NCBI GenBank assembly: GCA_903813345.2
Contig: CAIIXF020000001.1
Coordinates: 62,019,885 to 62,083,884 of the forward strand
Reading direction: 5' to 3'
Origin: Owenia fusiformis
Lineage: Eukaryota > Annelida > Polychaeta > Sabellida > Oweniidae
Length of the DNA stretch: 64,000 nt
Position 1 is the stretch's first letter. Every line of letters starts with the position of its first letter. The notes below the pieces were generated by a model that saw only the letters and a list, made by a program, of their open reading frames with translations, did not search any database and had not been told where the DNA came from. This document shows positions 23,959 through 35,757 of this stretch, in pieces. The translations under genes and the position numbers were made by a program.

Positions 23959-24260
23959 CCATAATGAAAAAAAGGAGACAATCTTGAGGCATAATATTGC
24001 AATAACCAGCTGACAGCCTTAATGAGAAAGAGGGACAATCTTGAGACATAATATTGCACTAACCAGCTGACAGGCTTAATGAGAAAGAGGAACAATCTTG
24101 AGGTATAATATTGCACTAACCAGCTGACAGCCTTAATGAGAAAGGACAACCTTAAGATGTAATATTGCACTAACCAGCTGACAGGCTTAATGAGAAAGAG
24201 GAACAATCTTGAGGTATAACATTGCACTAACCAGCTGACAGCCTTAATGAGAAAGACAGA
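23959..24260. repeat. 57-bp tandem repeat, five to six copies
   Basis: Units of 57 bp (CAATCTTGAGGTATAATATTGC, CACTAACCAGCTGACAGCC, TTAATGAGAAAGAGG) repeat with one shorter copy. Because 57 is 19 codons, the minus strand stays open as a 116-residue frame with a 19-residue period (FLIK(A/P)VSWLVQYY). No family is recognised and no start context or splice structure supports it, so it is treated as a repeat. Confidence 0.85.
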
Positions 24261-24760
24261 CAATTTTAATTAAATACAAGAAAATGAAGGTAATAGTCTG
24301 GCAGAAACTTCAAAGCTAATCGTTTTCTTCGGATTACAATGTTTTTTTAACTTATCAGCATGAATATAGGGTTGGGACCTCAAAACCATTGGATGCCGGA
24401 GCGGCACCCTTGGGCAACTCTTTACAGAGCATTTCTTATACCCCCCTGATAAAATATACAGGGGGTACTATAAGACACCCTCATATCTCAGACACTAATA
24501 AATATATTAACTTGAAATTTTCAGGAATTGGTTTTAGTATGATGCTTGACACATGTGACAAAAATCAAGAAAAAATATTAATCCGTTGCTATAGCAACAG
24601 AAATAGACACTATTTGTTACCGTAGAAATGCATTATTTTGCTGATTTTCATAATTTTCTTCATATTCTTGATTCTTAAAGCATCTGAAGTATATACGTAT
24701 CTGTTAGAGACATGATTAGAAGTAAAGATGAAATAATTCATTATATGGTTTATGTAATAT

Positions 24761-25297
24761 CATGGGCTTTCAACTAGAAGGGTATGCAACTCTATGTAAT
24801 AACATGAGACCTTCAAAATGAGCAATGACATGCTTCCCTTTTATGGCAATATTTCAAAAAGTATGAGATAAATGTATATGTTTTAGTATTATTTTGAATA
24901 ACAATCAATTTTAATATGATTTAAGCATAAAATATATTCAATATCATATAAAAGTAAACAAAAGAGGCCAATAAGAATAAGAGTTATCAAGATGTTCTCT
25001 TTGAGTATTGCATTGTGGGTAATTATTCAAGAACACATTCCAATAAAAACATAATTTGTGGGAGAATGTTCACTTTCTGTATTGTCATAATTATGATGAA
25101 TTCCAATTTTTATTAAATTATCAAGATGTATGTAGAAGATCATGTTTTTATTTTTGAGTTATTTCTTTTAATCATCAATAAAAAGTACAAAATAAGATTT
25201 TCTTGGAATGTGTACATTCTCCAATTTTGAAAACCCATGGCAATGTTTATGTATGAAATATGGGAAGTTGCCTACCCTTCTAGTTGAAAGCCCATGG
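24761..25297. repeat. Inner inverted repeat
   Basis: CATGGGCTTTCAACTAGAAG at 24761 is repeated in reverse complement (CTTCTAGTTGAAAGCCCATG) near 25278-25297. The enclosed sequence is AT-rich and non-coding. It is probably a separate small element inside the larger TIR element. Confidence 0.65.
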
Positions 25298-25484
25298 TAA
25301 TATGTCTAACATTTCAGTTGCTATGGTAACATCACTTAATAATCAGGTTTTTACATTTCATTTTCTTTAAAAAGGTGGTCCAAAATAACACTTCTTGAAA
25401 AGGTTATGCTCCCTAGGTAAAAAGGTGCTGCTTTGGAGATAAATAGTCACATGAATTTGAAAAAAAAATATAATTTAATTTTAC

Positions 25485-27110
25485 AGGGACCCCTAGTAGC
25501 GCCCAGAAGCTATATGGTAGCCCCCAGAAGCTATACAGGGGCTCCAAATGGCCCCTAGAAGCTATATGGTGACTTCCAGAAGCTATACAGGGGCCCCCAG
25601 AATCTATACAGTGGCCCCTAGTTCCCCCTTAAAGCTATACAGTGGCCCCCAGAAGCATATCCAGGGGCCCTAGTAGCCCCCAGAAGCTATATGGTGGTCC
25701 CCAGTGGCTCCCAGAAGCTTTACAGTGGCCCCATAAAGCTATACTGGGGCCCCATAAAGCTATACTGGGGCCCCATAAAGCTATACTGGGGCCCCATAAA
25801 GCTATACTGGGGCCCCAAGAAGCTATATGGTAGGCCCAAGAAGCTATATGATGGCACCCAGAAGCTATACGGTGGCCCCAAGTAGCCGCCAGAAGCTATA
25901 GGATGGCATCAAGTGGCCCCCAGAAGCTATATGGTAGCCCCCAGAAGCTATATGGTAGCCCCCAGAAGCTGTACGGTGGCCCCAAAATGGCCCAAAGAAA
26001 CTGTACAGGGGCCCCCAGAAGCTATACGGTGGCTCCCAAAAACTATATGGTGGCCCCCAAAAACTATATGGTGGCCCCCCAGTATCCCCAAGAAGCTAAA
26101 CAGGAGCCCCCAGAAGCTATACAGGGACCCCTAGTAGCCCCCAGAAGCTATATGGTAGCTCCCGGAAGCTATACAGGGGCTTCAAATTGCCCCTAGAAGC
26201 TATATGGTGACTTCCAGAAGCTATACAGGGGCCCCCAGTAGCCCCCAGAATCTATACAGTGGCCCCTAGTGCCCCCTTAAAGCTATATGGTGGCCACGGA
26301 AAGCTATATGGTGGCCCCGGAAAGCTATATGGTGGCCCCGGAAAGCTATATGGTGGCCCCGGAAAGCTATATGGTGGCCCCGGAAAGCTATATGGTGGCC
26401 CCCAGAAGCATATCCAGGGGCCCTTAGTAGCCCCCAGAAGCTATGTGGTGATCCCCAGTGGCTCCAAGAAGCTTTACAGTGGCCCCCAAAAGCTATACAG
26501 GGGCCCCCAAAAGCTATACAGGGGCCCCCAAAAGCTATATGGTAGGCCCCAGAAGCTATATGATGGCACCCAGAAGCTATACGATGGTCCCCAGTGGCCC
26601 CCAGTGGCCCCCAGAAGCTATAGGATGGCATCCAGTGGCCCCCAGAAACTATATGGTAGCCCCCAGAAGCTGTACGGTGGCCCTCAATGGCCCCAAGAAA
26701 CTATACAGGGGCCCCCAGAAGCTATACGGTGGCTCCCAAAAACTATACGGTGGCTCCCAAAAACTATATGGTGGCCCCCCAGTGTCCCCAAGAAGCTAAA
26801 CAGGAACCCCCAGAAGCTATACAGGGGCCCCTAGTGGCCCAAAAAGCTATATGGTGGCATTAGAAGCTATACAGGGCCCCCAGTGGCCCCCAGAAACCAT
26901 ACGAGGGCCCCCAGTGGCCCCCAGATGTAAGCCCAAATTTTCACTGACAAAAAATTCACGATGTTGTCAATCTGAAATCTTTCATGGCCATTAAATTTCA
27001 CTATTAGAGAAATATCCAATTGAATTCAATGTTAAATCAAATATTCACAGTGCCTTTAAAAGCTATAGGATGGTCCCCAGTGGCCCCCAGAAGCTATACA
27101 GGGCCCCCCA
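25485..27110. repeat. 21-bp GC-richer minisatellite
   Basis: About 75 degenerate copies of a 20-21 bp unit (AGAAGCTATATGGTGGCCCC and AGAAGCTATACAGGGGCCCC types) are present. Homogeneous runs include four copies of GGGGCCCCATAAAGCTATACT (about 25738-25812) and six with CCCCGGAAAGCTATATGG (about 26290-26400). The unit is seven codons, so frames reading KLYGGPQ and MAPRSY stay open (for example 26259-26834). These are repeat artefacts. A non-repeat block interrupts at about 26925-27055. Segments 25500-25680 and 26140-26420 are similar, showing a larger duplication. Confidence 0.92.
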
Positions 27111-27757
27111 GTAGTCTGATTGCTCAGATGAGGAAAGCCAATGCTTATAAAATAAGACATTATGCCAAAATCTAGACTATGCCAACCTCTCTATTGTATA
27201 ATTACATTAGATTTTATTATGATGCATGTTCTTAATGCCAAAGTCTAGACTATATGCCAACCTCACTACTGTATGAATTCATTAGATTTCATTTGATATA
27301 TATGTATATACTAAATATAAAATATGCAGTGTCCTATATACTAGTGTAATACTATATACTAGTTTAAGAATTAACTATATGAAGAAATGTTGAAAACCAG
27401 CAAAATAATGCATCTCTACGGTAACAAATAGTGTTCTGTTACTGTTGCTATAGCAATGGATTAAGATTTTTTCTTGATTTTTGTCATACATGTCAAGCAT
27501 CATACTAAAACTAATTCCTGAAAATCTCAAGTTAATATATTTATCAGTATCTGAGATATGAGGGTGTCTTATAGTACCCCCTGTATATTTAATCAGGGGG
27601 GTATAAGAAATGCTCTGTAGAGAGTTGCCCAAGGGTGCCGCACCGGCATCTGGTGGTTTTGAGGTCCCAATCCTATATTCATGTTGATAAGTTAAAAAAA
27701 CATTGTAATCCGAAGAAAACGATTGAATGTCAAAATGCCCTATATTTCTGCCAGACT

Positions 27758-28340
27758 ATAAGGGACTTATATGATGGACAGAAAGAGAGAAGGACCAAAG
27801 ATTTTAATCCATGTCCACTCTATTGGTTCGTCAGCTGTTCTTGGACTGGTATGTATAGATGTACAATATCAGGTGAAAGGTGGACAAGCCAATGATTGAA
27901 TCATAAATATGATATGATACTGCCTACTTAGAATATAGACAGGATACATTTACATACATACATCATACTGGTAATAACAAATACTTATAAAGCTTCAAAT
28001 GATGAAAAAGCAAACTTGAAACCAATTATTGAATGACTCATTCACCCATGAAAATACTTTACATACTTTTGTATATGTTAATTTGCATCTCTCCAGGATA
28101 ACAGTTCATACTTTTTCATATGTACATTCCTTGCCAGGTCATCTCTCTCGGAATATTTTCCAATATTTAGCAAGACATGGAAAAATATTTTGATATGGTC
28201 AAAATTGATTACTGTCGTGCCCAATTCAAGTAGGCTGCTAACTTTTAAGATTTCATTCAGGAAATGATGTCATTGACTCTAAATCTTGCATATAACATTG
28301 GATAAGAGGAGGGAAAGCCCCAGAGCTTTAGAGATAACAG
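27758..28340. other. Unique sequence, nothing certain
   Basis: A plus-strand stretch ending in GACTG/GTATGTAT near 27848 resembles an exon end, but the peptide is not recognised and overlaps the edge of the TIR element. Otherwise featureless. Confidence 0.35.
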
Positions 28341-29120
28341 ACATAACTAGATAACGGCAACTCCGCGGAGTAGCAAATCCCAACGAACAAAATATCAATT
28401 ACCGAATTCCAATCAATTATACTCATTACTTTGGTTAAAATTGAAAAAATTAGATTTTAGAATTGCGAATTCCTGCAAAGCAGTCATTTTGAATTTTCTG
28501 AGATACAAATCTGAAAAATAATACCATAATTGTGATCTACTCAAAAATTCCTTCAATTTGAGTATAATATAGCCATACTTTGAAGGGATCGAAAAATTAT
28601 TGCGAAATCGTACATTAGACGGCCATTTTGAATTTTACGAGGCTCGAATCAGAAAAAAGATACATTATTTGCAATCTATTCTTAATTTCCTTTCATTTGA
28701 GTATAATAAAGCTATACTTCAGAAAGATCTAAAAATTAGCAAACATTTCTGTTTTCCTGTCCCCCCATACACGGCCCCTGGGGGTCAGGAAGAAAAACAC
28801 GGAATATATGTGAAATAGATAAATGTTGTGAATATACTACCAAAATTTCAAACAATAATATTAATTACTTTGGTTTCGAATGAAAAATTTATGATTTTTG
28901 CGAAAAAGTCCCGTCATTTTTAAAGCGGTGGCCATCTTGAAAATTTTTTTTGCGTAAAACTATTCACCAATATACATCTTTCCACTAAATATGAAGAAAA
29001 TCCGTCTACTAGTATTTGAGTTATCTTCCGGACAGACGGACGGACTGACTGACTGACTGACGGACAGACGGACGGATGGAGGGCTTCACTATATCCCTAC
29101 CGAACTTCGTTCGTTGGGAT
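28340..29120. repeat. Dispersed repeat with diverged ~128-bp tandem units and a GACG/GACT microsatellite
   Basis: Two diverged direct units (about 28480 and 28608) share GCCATTTTGAATTTT and CATTTGAGTATAATA. They are followed by a TATTTGAGTTATC block and the tetranucleotide tract GGACAGACGGACGGACTGAC (29030-29075). It ends with CTATATCCCTACCGAACTTC. Related sequence recurs at 33780-34440, so this is a dispersed family. Confidence 0.7.
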
Positions 29121-29169
29121 AATTATGTCTCTTTACCACCTTTGTTTGTTCGAATTTTCACTGGCTTGT

Positions 29170-29345
29170 TTCCAAATACTACCCTTCGACGGTGTGATGT
29201 TTTAATTGATGTAGGCATATTCCGTACACTTTTCTTTATTTTGATGTGCAATAAGAAGCTATGATATTGGTAGACATGCCAGAAATGAACATTACGTTAT
29301 CCGAAGCGTATTTCGAAAGTTTTGAGGCTGCCATTTTTGTTTGTC
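29170..29345 (+). repeat. Dispersed repeat copy (partner at 36980-37145)
   Basis: GATGTGATGTTTTAATTGAT-like sequence (GGTGTGATGTTTTAATTGATG here), TTTCTTTA, AAGC(T)ATGATATTGG, GAAGCG and TTTTGA(G/A)(G/A)CTGCCAT occur in the same order as at 36980-37145. The two are old copies of one dispersed repeat. Confidence 0.6.
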
Positions 29346-29449
29346 GAATTGGACCAATCAACTCAATACAGGTTTTAACATTATAAGTGTATGGCATCAT
29401 TAAACCCAATATTCAATGTATATATATAATTATAGCTAGCAACTCATCC

Positions 29450-29760
29450 CCAAACTATTTCTATCCAGCAAAATTTCTGAAACATTACCAAAATTTGATC
29501 TAAATAGTGATAATTTATTTACAAATATAATTTCAAGTGATAATACCATCATACAACGACATCTTGGTAAATTTATATAACACTCATTTAACAATTTAGA
29601 AAAGTCAGCATACAGTACATCACACTTAAAAATATTCTGCCTCTCTTGTATGCTTTCAATATGCATATGAAATTTTAAAGTAGTTTTAGTTAGTCTTAGT
29701 GAGTAGTTGTGACTAATGTAATCATGTAATGATACAATATGTCAATAAAAGTTATATATA
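29450..29760 (+). pseudogene. Possible LINE 3'-end remnant
   Basis: A plus-strand frame reads LSSDNTIIQRHLGKFI-like sequence (about 29500-29580), followed by stops and, 160 bp on, AATAAA (about 29741). Some jockey/CR1-type elements of invertebrates end with a similar short helix, but the match is short and made from memory. The opposite strand has an unrelated 76-residue frame. Low confidence. Confidence 0.25.
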
Positions 29761-29879
29761 TAACCATGTTTCTTTATCAGAAGTGGTAACATTCAATTCT
29801 GCTCAGTTGAAAAAGGGAGAATGTAATGTGACATGAGGTTTTAAAGATGTTCCAGGGAGTTACATATTAAGCACTTAGG

Positions 29880-30130
29880 GTATTTTGCCATTACGACAGG
29901 AAAGTACCACCGAAAAAACACGATAACATAATTAACTCAGAAGTAAATGCCATGTAATCACCTAATGCCTTTTAGTTAATCTGAGTAATTTGTTGTTAAT
30001 TATGTTATAAGGCATAAGGAATGGAACACTTTGTAAAAATGCCTCCCGGATGTTTACTTAAAGATAATGATGGCTTTTGAATCAAGACACATCATAATTT
30101 GCAGAGTGTGCTATTACATATATTACTTTC
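29880..30130. other. AT-rich sequence with small hairpin
   Basis: AACATAATTAACTCAG (about 29927) and CTGAGTAATTTGTTGTTAATTATGTT (about 29981) form an imperfect hairpin. Nothing else was recognised. Confidence 0.4.
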
Positions 30131-31880
30131 CCCCCACTGTCTGGAAAAATATCCAATTTCCTGGATTTTGTCGAAATAATATGTCCTTGTTACATCTTAA
30201 GTATATTCACTGGTCAGTATCAAGCGAAGGTAACGGCCGTAACCTTTTCATATAAGATGATGGATTATAATTTTTGATTTCAATATATTTAGTTTTCATT
30301 TAATTAAACTACTTTATAGTTCACGTTATGCTTTGATATTTGACCCAAATAAGTCTTATATGACATGGGAACTCTTGAGTATAATTTATTCTTATATCGT
30401 GCCAGGGCGCCACAGTTCAATGATATCTTCCGCTGCTTAAAGGGTTCCGATTAGCATCCCGTATAAAAACAATATGGCGGCTCCAGGCGAATCAACTGGA
30501 TCAGTCCATTTTTAAGAAATAAGGGGAGTTCTGTAAAATCCAGTTTATTGAAATTGTCTTTGAGATAAAGTAATCCGTTTATAATGATTTTGAAAACGTT
30601 ATCCAAAGAGTGATTGCGTTCAAAGAATACATGTACAACAGCCAATATAAATCCTTGTATTAGAAACCGGTTTGTCTTGCTTTGTTTCATTTGTAGGATA
30701 TTTCATATGCCAAGCTGTGTGCTATTACGTTATGGGGAAATTTAGATGCCAATTTTTCCTTATTATACACAAATAGAAGATCCTGAAACTTCATCCATAA
30801 ATGTGGAATTGATTTGTCAAAATAAAAATCACCCTTTTATAAATAATATACTTATGCTATATAACAGTTAGAGGTGTTGACACAACGATCTCGAGCCTGT
30901 GAACCCTTGAGTATTATTCCGGGATCGGGCCTTTTATACTAAACGGTGAGCAACACCAGAAACGAGCGTTCGATTTGCTAAACGATATGCGTCACCCTTT
31001 AAGGGAAGGCAACTGGTAATGTATGATGCGGTAATGGTCATGTTAATTTTCAATACGCGGTTATTGGACATCATTATAAACTCTAAGAACGTTACTGCAT
31101 CAGTTATCTTAACATCTGTAAATCCCAGTTACCTTCCCTTAAGCGGTGAAAGATATCATTGAACTGTGATGCCTGCGTAAAATGATCATACTCTAGAGTT
31201 TCCATGTCATATAAGCAGGCCGTCCAACAGTCCCGCAATTTGCGTATTTGTCACGCATTTGCTGAAGAAATTGAAGTCACGGCAGCCTCTTTTGCGTGAC
31301 ATATTATGTACACATTTTACCTGATAATTGTCAAGCAAAAATATTTCTGTAGAACTTCAAAAAAATGAATGCTGATACATAAAAAAAACGAGCACCATTT
31401 CGTTCGGATTTTTCACGGGAATTCTGTATATGTCACGCATTTAGTTTGAAATTTATGTATATGTCATGCATTTGCTTCAAATTTTTTGTAGCTAACCCCC
31501 CGATTGATGGAGTTTTTTTAGCAAGCATGAAGAATTGAGGTGTCCGATATTTTGACCAAGGTGTTCAGTTTTGGACCAAGATGTCCAAAATTTGAAGGAA
31601 GGTGTTCAACATTTGTAAGTCACTCATGTTAGGTGTTCCCAAGTTGACAGGCCTGTATAAGCCTGATATAGAGCAAATATAAAAGCATTATGTCAACTAT
31701 AAAGTGGTTTAATTCAATGAAAGCAAAAAATATTGAAATCAACACTAACCGTCCACCATCTTAGATGTGAAGGTTCAACCGTTACCTTCACTTGATACTG
31801 ACCAGTGATATTGCATTTTGGTGCAACAGAAATCACCATTTCAAGAAAATAGGTGTTTTTCAAGAAAATTCAGTACCACA
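30130..31880. mobile_element. Large foldback element carrying a younger insertion
   Basis: Left and right arms are inverted copies. CACTGGTCAGTATCAAG (about 30208) pairs with CTTGATACTGACCAGTG (about 31790). TTTATAGTTCACGTTATGCTT (about 30314) pairs with sequence near 31700. CTTATATGACATGGGAACTC (about 30356) pairs with sequence near 31200. CACAGTTCAATGATATC (30412) pairs with GATATCATTGAACTGTG (31152). The right arm contains a 440-bp element (31216-31655) that the left arm lacks. The 79-residue minus frame at 30451-30690 is in the interior and not recognised. Confidence 0.75.
31216..31655. mobile_element. 440-bp TIR element with TATAAG target duplication
   Basis: It begins CAGGCCGTCCAACAGTCCCG and ends GTTGACAGGCCTG, so the ends are inverted. 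TATAAG flanks both sides (31210-31215, 31656-31661). The pre-insertion sequence, with a single TATAAG, is preserved in the opposite arm of the host palindrome near 30352-30360. The interior repeats GCGTGACA/TGTCACGCATTT blocks. CAGG ends are hAT-like, but hAT normally makes 8-bp duplications and here only six (seven with shifted ends) match. A truncated inverted copy lies at 35510-35757. Confidence 0.75.
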
Positions 31881-32690
31881 TGCAATGCATCCCAGGCATG
31901 CATCCGGAATATTTTGTCAACAACCAGAACAAAAACTGAAAAAATCAAGATTCAAGAGATTTACCCCCAAAAATGGATGGTAAAAACATGGCATTTGACC
32001 CTGACCTTCAAGTTCTGATCCATTATCTATAGTGAACCAGTTAAAATTTGACATTGATTGATTCTTATTTGATTGAGGCAATTTCATGTTCAAAGACACT
32101 TACAATTACCAATTTATTTTGAGAATCTGAATTCTTTTGATCTCCTATGAAAAAATGAATCATAAATTGAACTCCTATAACATAAAAGCAGGCAGAAATA
32201 GTTTAATTTTTCACTTTTATATTCTATTGAACTCTACAAACAATATGATAATGTGACCTCAAAAATAGAAAGAAGTCAATGTCCTCATGTCCAAAAGTAT
32301 TACCTTATAACCATGGTTATATAAGATATATAGCTGCTGTTGAAGATTACAACTACTGCAAAAAGTGTGAGCTTGATTCTGCCACAATTGTGCTTTTACA
32401 AAAAGGATTGGTATCGATATGGGGAACTGATTTGAACAGATGTTTCTCTTAAACCAGTCAACAACAAATTCTGAACATTTTATACATCATCAATTTAATG
32501 ATAATCTTTTGAATGGTAACAATTTAATTTGAAATATATATATATACTTTTCTCTATATTGTTTTTAGAAAATACATCATCCACTTATTTTGTTCTTGGT
32601 ATCATTACGTTCAGAATGAAATGAAACATCTCTCCGAACCTCATTAGAACAAAACGACAAATGCACAATGTGTTTAGGTCTCTCAATATT
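31881..32690. other. Unique AT-rich sequence, nothing recognised
   Basis: No supported exon. The short overlapping frames at 31792-32099 lie in the edge of the foldback element. Confidence 0.4.
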
Positions 32691-32698
32691 GTAATTGT

Positions 32699-32880
32699 AC
32701 AAAGGAAAGTTTGGTTAATTTAAAAAAGTATCTTGTTATTGAAATAAAAGGTTTACTTTATTTATTTATTTATTATTTATTTTGTTTTTTTTGTTTCAAT
32801 TCTTGGAATACTTTTTGCTGAATGCTCACTCAACTCAGAACCAAACTTTCCTTTGTTATTATTATTATTATATTTATTTT
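32699..32880. repeat. Low-complexity tract flanked by a short inverted repeat
   Basis: ACAAAGGAAAGTTTGGTT (32699) is repeated inverted as AACCAAACTTTCCTTTGT (about 32841). Between them is a TTTATT/T-rich tract. The right side runs into an (ATT)n tract that, on the minus strand, is the (AAT)n tail of the LINE remnant. Confidence 0.65.
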
Positions 32881-33760
32881 CCCTCCATTATTGGAGATAA
32901 TTAATAATATTGTCTGACAAAAATATAATGAATATAAAAATATAAAATCTAATATAAGATTTGGATGTCGACACAAGGTACGCTGAGTTCATGGCCCATC
33001 TTCTCCACTCAGGCGGACATCTTCCCCAAGGTCGATGCTTCCCTCGTTGAGAAGTGGGCCACATTTAAAACATCATTCTGACTTCTGTCGTACTTGTTGA
33101 AACGGTTAAAACAATAAAATATGATATCACATAAATGCATCTCGTTGCCAATTACAATACATACTTCCCTTTGCCATTGCATGAAATTTACTTCTTCCAA
33201 AAAGTACTATATACAAAATACAATATGCAATAGATACTATGTTCATGGTCATTATTGCCTTTTTCATATATCAAAGGTCGTGTTATAACGTACTGTCATC
33301 GGCGTTAAGTATGTTTAAAATATAGATTTAATGCTCCTAGGTGCCAATCACATGTCAAACTACTCCCCTGCCCTTGCAATATACATCCTCTGAACGTCTG
33401 TAGAAATTAGTTTTAAATCATCTAGGTCAGTTACTGTAGTTCCTCCAAAACATATCTTCATCTGCATTGCTCTGGATAAAGGTGGGCCATTGGATACTCT
33501 ATTAAGAATGCGCCGAATGTTGCCTCGTAATTGCTCGTATCTCTCACATACTAAGATGAAATGCTCAAGAGTCTCTATCACATTGCAGGTTGGGCATGCT
33601 CTCTCACTGTTTGCTATATAGTCCGAGGCTCCTTGTATGACCATAATATTGAGAGGTCTAAGAAACTGTTGTATGCTATTTTGTTCAAACAAGGTTCAGA
33701 GAGATCTTTTATTTCATTCTCAAGAATTGGTAAAGAATATAAACTAGAAAAACAGTAACT
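32862..33760 (-). mobile_element. Truncated non-LTR retrotransposon (LINE) 3' end
   Basis: On the minus strand a degraded frame leads into an intact 110-residue frame (33692-33360), then an untranslated region and an (AAT)n tail at about 32862-32875, which is how many LINE copies end. The upstream portion is missing or frameshifted above 33700, as expected for a 5'-truncated copy. The flanking duplication could not be identified. Confidence 0.65.
33360..33692 (-). pseudogene. Reverse-transcriptase C-terminal zinc-knuckle fragment
   Basis: The 110-residue frame contains CPTCNVIETLEHFILVCERY at roughly residues 34-53, followed by EQLR. This is the C-x2-C ... H-x4-C knuckle (zf-RVT type) found after the reverse transcriptase and connection domains of many invertebrate non-LTR retrotransposons, with the usual ET(L)EHF.L.C..Y spacing. 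The frame ends MYIARAGE and stops, as typical for an ORF2 C-terminus. Polymerase motifs are absent, so it cannot be active. It is oriented minus and lies in a repeat-rich gene-poor region. Confidence 0.8.
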
Positions 33761-33779
33761 TCACGGAACAGAAAATCCC

Positions 33780-34440
33780 ACCGAACAAAACATATTATGC
33801 TAATAAGTGGCCATCTTGAAAATCTATTCTTAACCAGAGCATATCAGCATATAAAATTTGAACCAAATCCATCAACTGGTATTGGAGTCATCGAAGATTA
33901 TGTCTTTGCCCAAAAATGGAGGCCATAAAATTCAGCTGCCATCTTGAAAAATCCTAGAACAGAGCTAAATTATCCTTTTTGGCATCAGCATACAAATTTT
34001 GAACAAAATCCATTCACTGGTATTTGAGTTATCAAAGATTGCATTTTTATGAAAAATGGTGGCCATTTTGAAATTAATTTGCTGCAACCATGTTGAAAAT
34101 TTCTTCTTGAACAGAGCTCTTTGTCAATAGGGATCAGCATATTGAATCAAATCCGTTTGCTGGTATTTGAGTTATCAAAGATTACATTTTTTACAAAAAA
34201 GGCAGCCATATTTAAAAAACAGTGGCCATCTTGAAAATCTCTTCTTGGGCAAGCTTGTTTGTCCCTAGGCATCAGCATATAAAATTTGAACCAAATCAGT
34301 CAACTGGTATTTGAGTATTCAAAGATAAATTGATTCAGCAGCAGATATCCTATCTTCAAGAGGTATCTTCCAGTATTTGTGTTATTGCCCTTTGTACAGC
34401 TTTTCTATATCCCTACCGATAATAATTTTCGCATTAAATT
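33780..34440 (+). repeat. Four diverged ~135-bp tandem units, dispersed family
   Basis: GGCCATCTTGAAAATC-type starts occur near 33811, 33944, 34088 and 34216. Each is followed by AACAGAGC, ATCAGCATATAAAATTTGAA, CCAAATCCATCAACTGGTAT and GAGTTATCAAAGATT blocks. The stretch ends in TATATCCCTACCGATAATAA, like the repeat at 28340-29120. Confidence 0.75.
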
Positions 34441-35505
34441 TTTGTCAATCAGTGACCATTACATAAATGTCGGAACAAAATGTCGGAACGTCGAAGGTAC
34501 GATTTTCTTTTTTCCTTAACGAACCGTTTCGGTAACCAGCGTAATCAAGTGGATCACCAGTGACACAAGAGTCAAACAAGCTACATTATAATAATGATGA
34601 AAGCAGTTGTTCTGCGTCATACATTTCATTGTATCATGCCAGCTGGCCTGAATATTATAGACCACACTTAACATGTACATTTAATGTTTATGATATTTTA
34701 GAAGTGTACAACTATCTTTATCTTATCCAAGTTTAGGTTTATCCTCTGATGTCATAATTCATGTGTAATAATCAAGCTGTTATATATCAGGTGGCAAAGC
34801 AGAGTCCATTACAATATATGTATAACGTCCACTGTATACAGGACTTAATAGGCTTCTAGTTTTAGTAATACTCTCAGGTGGGAATTTCTTGTTGCTTTAG
34901 CCAACTTAATGTATAGGGGAGCCACGACCCCTATCCCTCCCAGAAATCTGGTCATTTCTTGGGTGGGATGATATAGTACTATTGAAAAGCAAAATGGTGT
35001 TTGACATTTTTTTACAAACAAAGGTATTTTTACTACTGAAGAGAGTGACATAGAAATGAAAAAGCTTTGAACTAGTTATCGCTTGACCAGAATTGTATAA
35101 ACTACTACAGGGAATCCCCGTGAAAAACAATTGGAAAAATCAATGTGATAAGTTTGAAAAATTGCCAGGAATTTTGATTTCCAATTAGAGCTGGGAGTTT
35201 GCAACATTGATGGAAAATACAGGGTGACACAAAAAATGACACCGACCCACTGAATGTCGCAAAAACTTTTTTGACTTGACATTCTGACTTGTTTTATTAC
35301 ACATTAAAAATAGAGGTGTCACAAATACCTGATTTTGTTCGGTCCCGCGAATTAGGCTCTCAGGTCGAAACAGGGACCAATAATTCAACATTCTCTATAT
35401 TTGACCAGAAAGAACATGAATAACTGAAAATGAATGATTATCTTCTATGCCCGGCGGGTGGGAAATGAACAAATGAACACTTATTTAGACTAGGAATAAA
35501 TAACG
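34441..35505. other. Unique sequence, nothing recognised
   Basis: A small direct duplication ATGTCGGAAC lies near 34468 and 34482. The overlapping minus frames here have no recognisable product. Confidence 0.4.
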
Positions 35506-35509
35506 GAAT

Positions 35510-35757
35510 GCGTGACATATTAGTGATTCGCGTAAAAAGTCCGAACGAAATGCGTACGTTTTTTTTCGGCGTTTGTATTTTTGCTGTGTAGACGAACTTT
35601 TTTAGAAATTTTTCTACAGAAATACTTTTGCTTGACAATTACCAGGTAAAATGCGTATTTGCGTGACATTTTCTGTCACGCAAAAATAACTGGCGTGACT
35701 TCAAATTCTTCAGCAAATGCGTGACAAATACGCAAATTGCGGGACAGTTGACAGGCC
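35510..35757. mobile_element. Truncated inverted copy of the 31216-31655 element
   Basis: Read in reverse complement it matches the left part of the 440-bp element: CAGGCCTGTCAACTGTCCCG, GCAATTTGCGTATTTGTCACG, GCATTTGCTGAAGAA and CTTGACAATTACC in order. Its other terminus (expected near 35320) was not found, so it is incomplete. Confidence 0.65.

Larger units (their letters stand above)
24293..27757. mobile_element. 3.5-kb TIR element with minisatellite core
   Basis: Inverted termini of about 390 bp match: 24293-24680 (TAGTCTGGCAGAAA ... CGTTTTCTTCGGATTACAATG ... GGGTTGGGACC) pair with 27370-27757. The arms are about 90% identical by eye. The flanking TA on both sides is compatible with a TA target duplication but too short to prove it. 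The interior holds a smaller palindrome (24761-25297) and a 21-bp minisatellite. There is no transposase. The design (TIRs around a tandem-repeat core) recalls molluscan pearl-type non-autonomous elements (inference from architecture only). Confidence 0.75.

Noticed and set aside
23913-24263. 116-codon minus ORF with a hydrophobic 19-residue repeat
   Set aside because: Explained by the 57-bp tandem repeat. No family, signal or splice evidence.
26259-26834. 191-codon KLYGGPQ repeat ORF
   Set aside because: The 21-bp unit is a multiple of three and lacks stops, so the frame is open by construction. It lies inside a TIR element.
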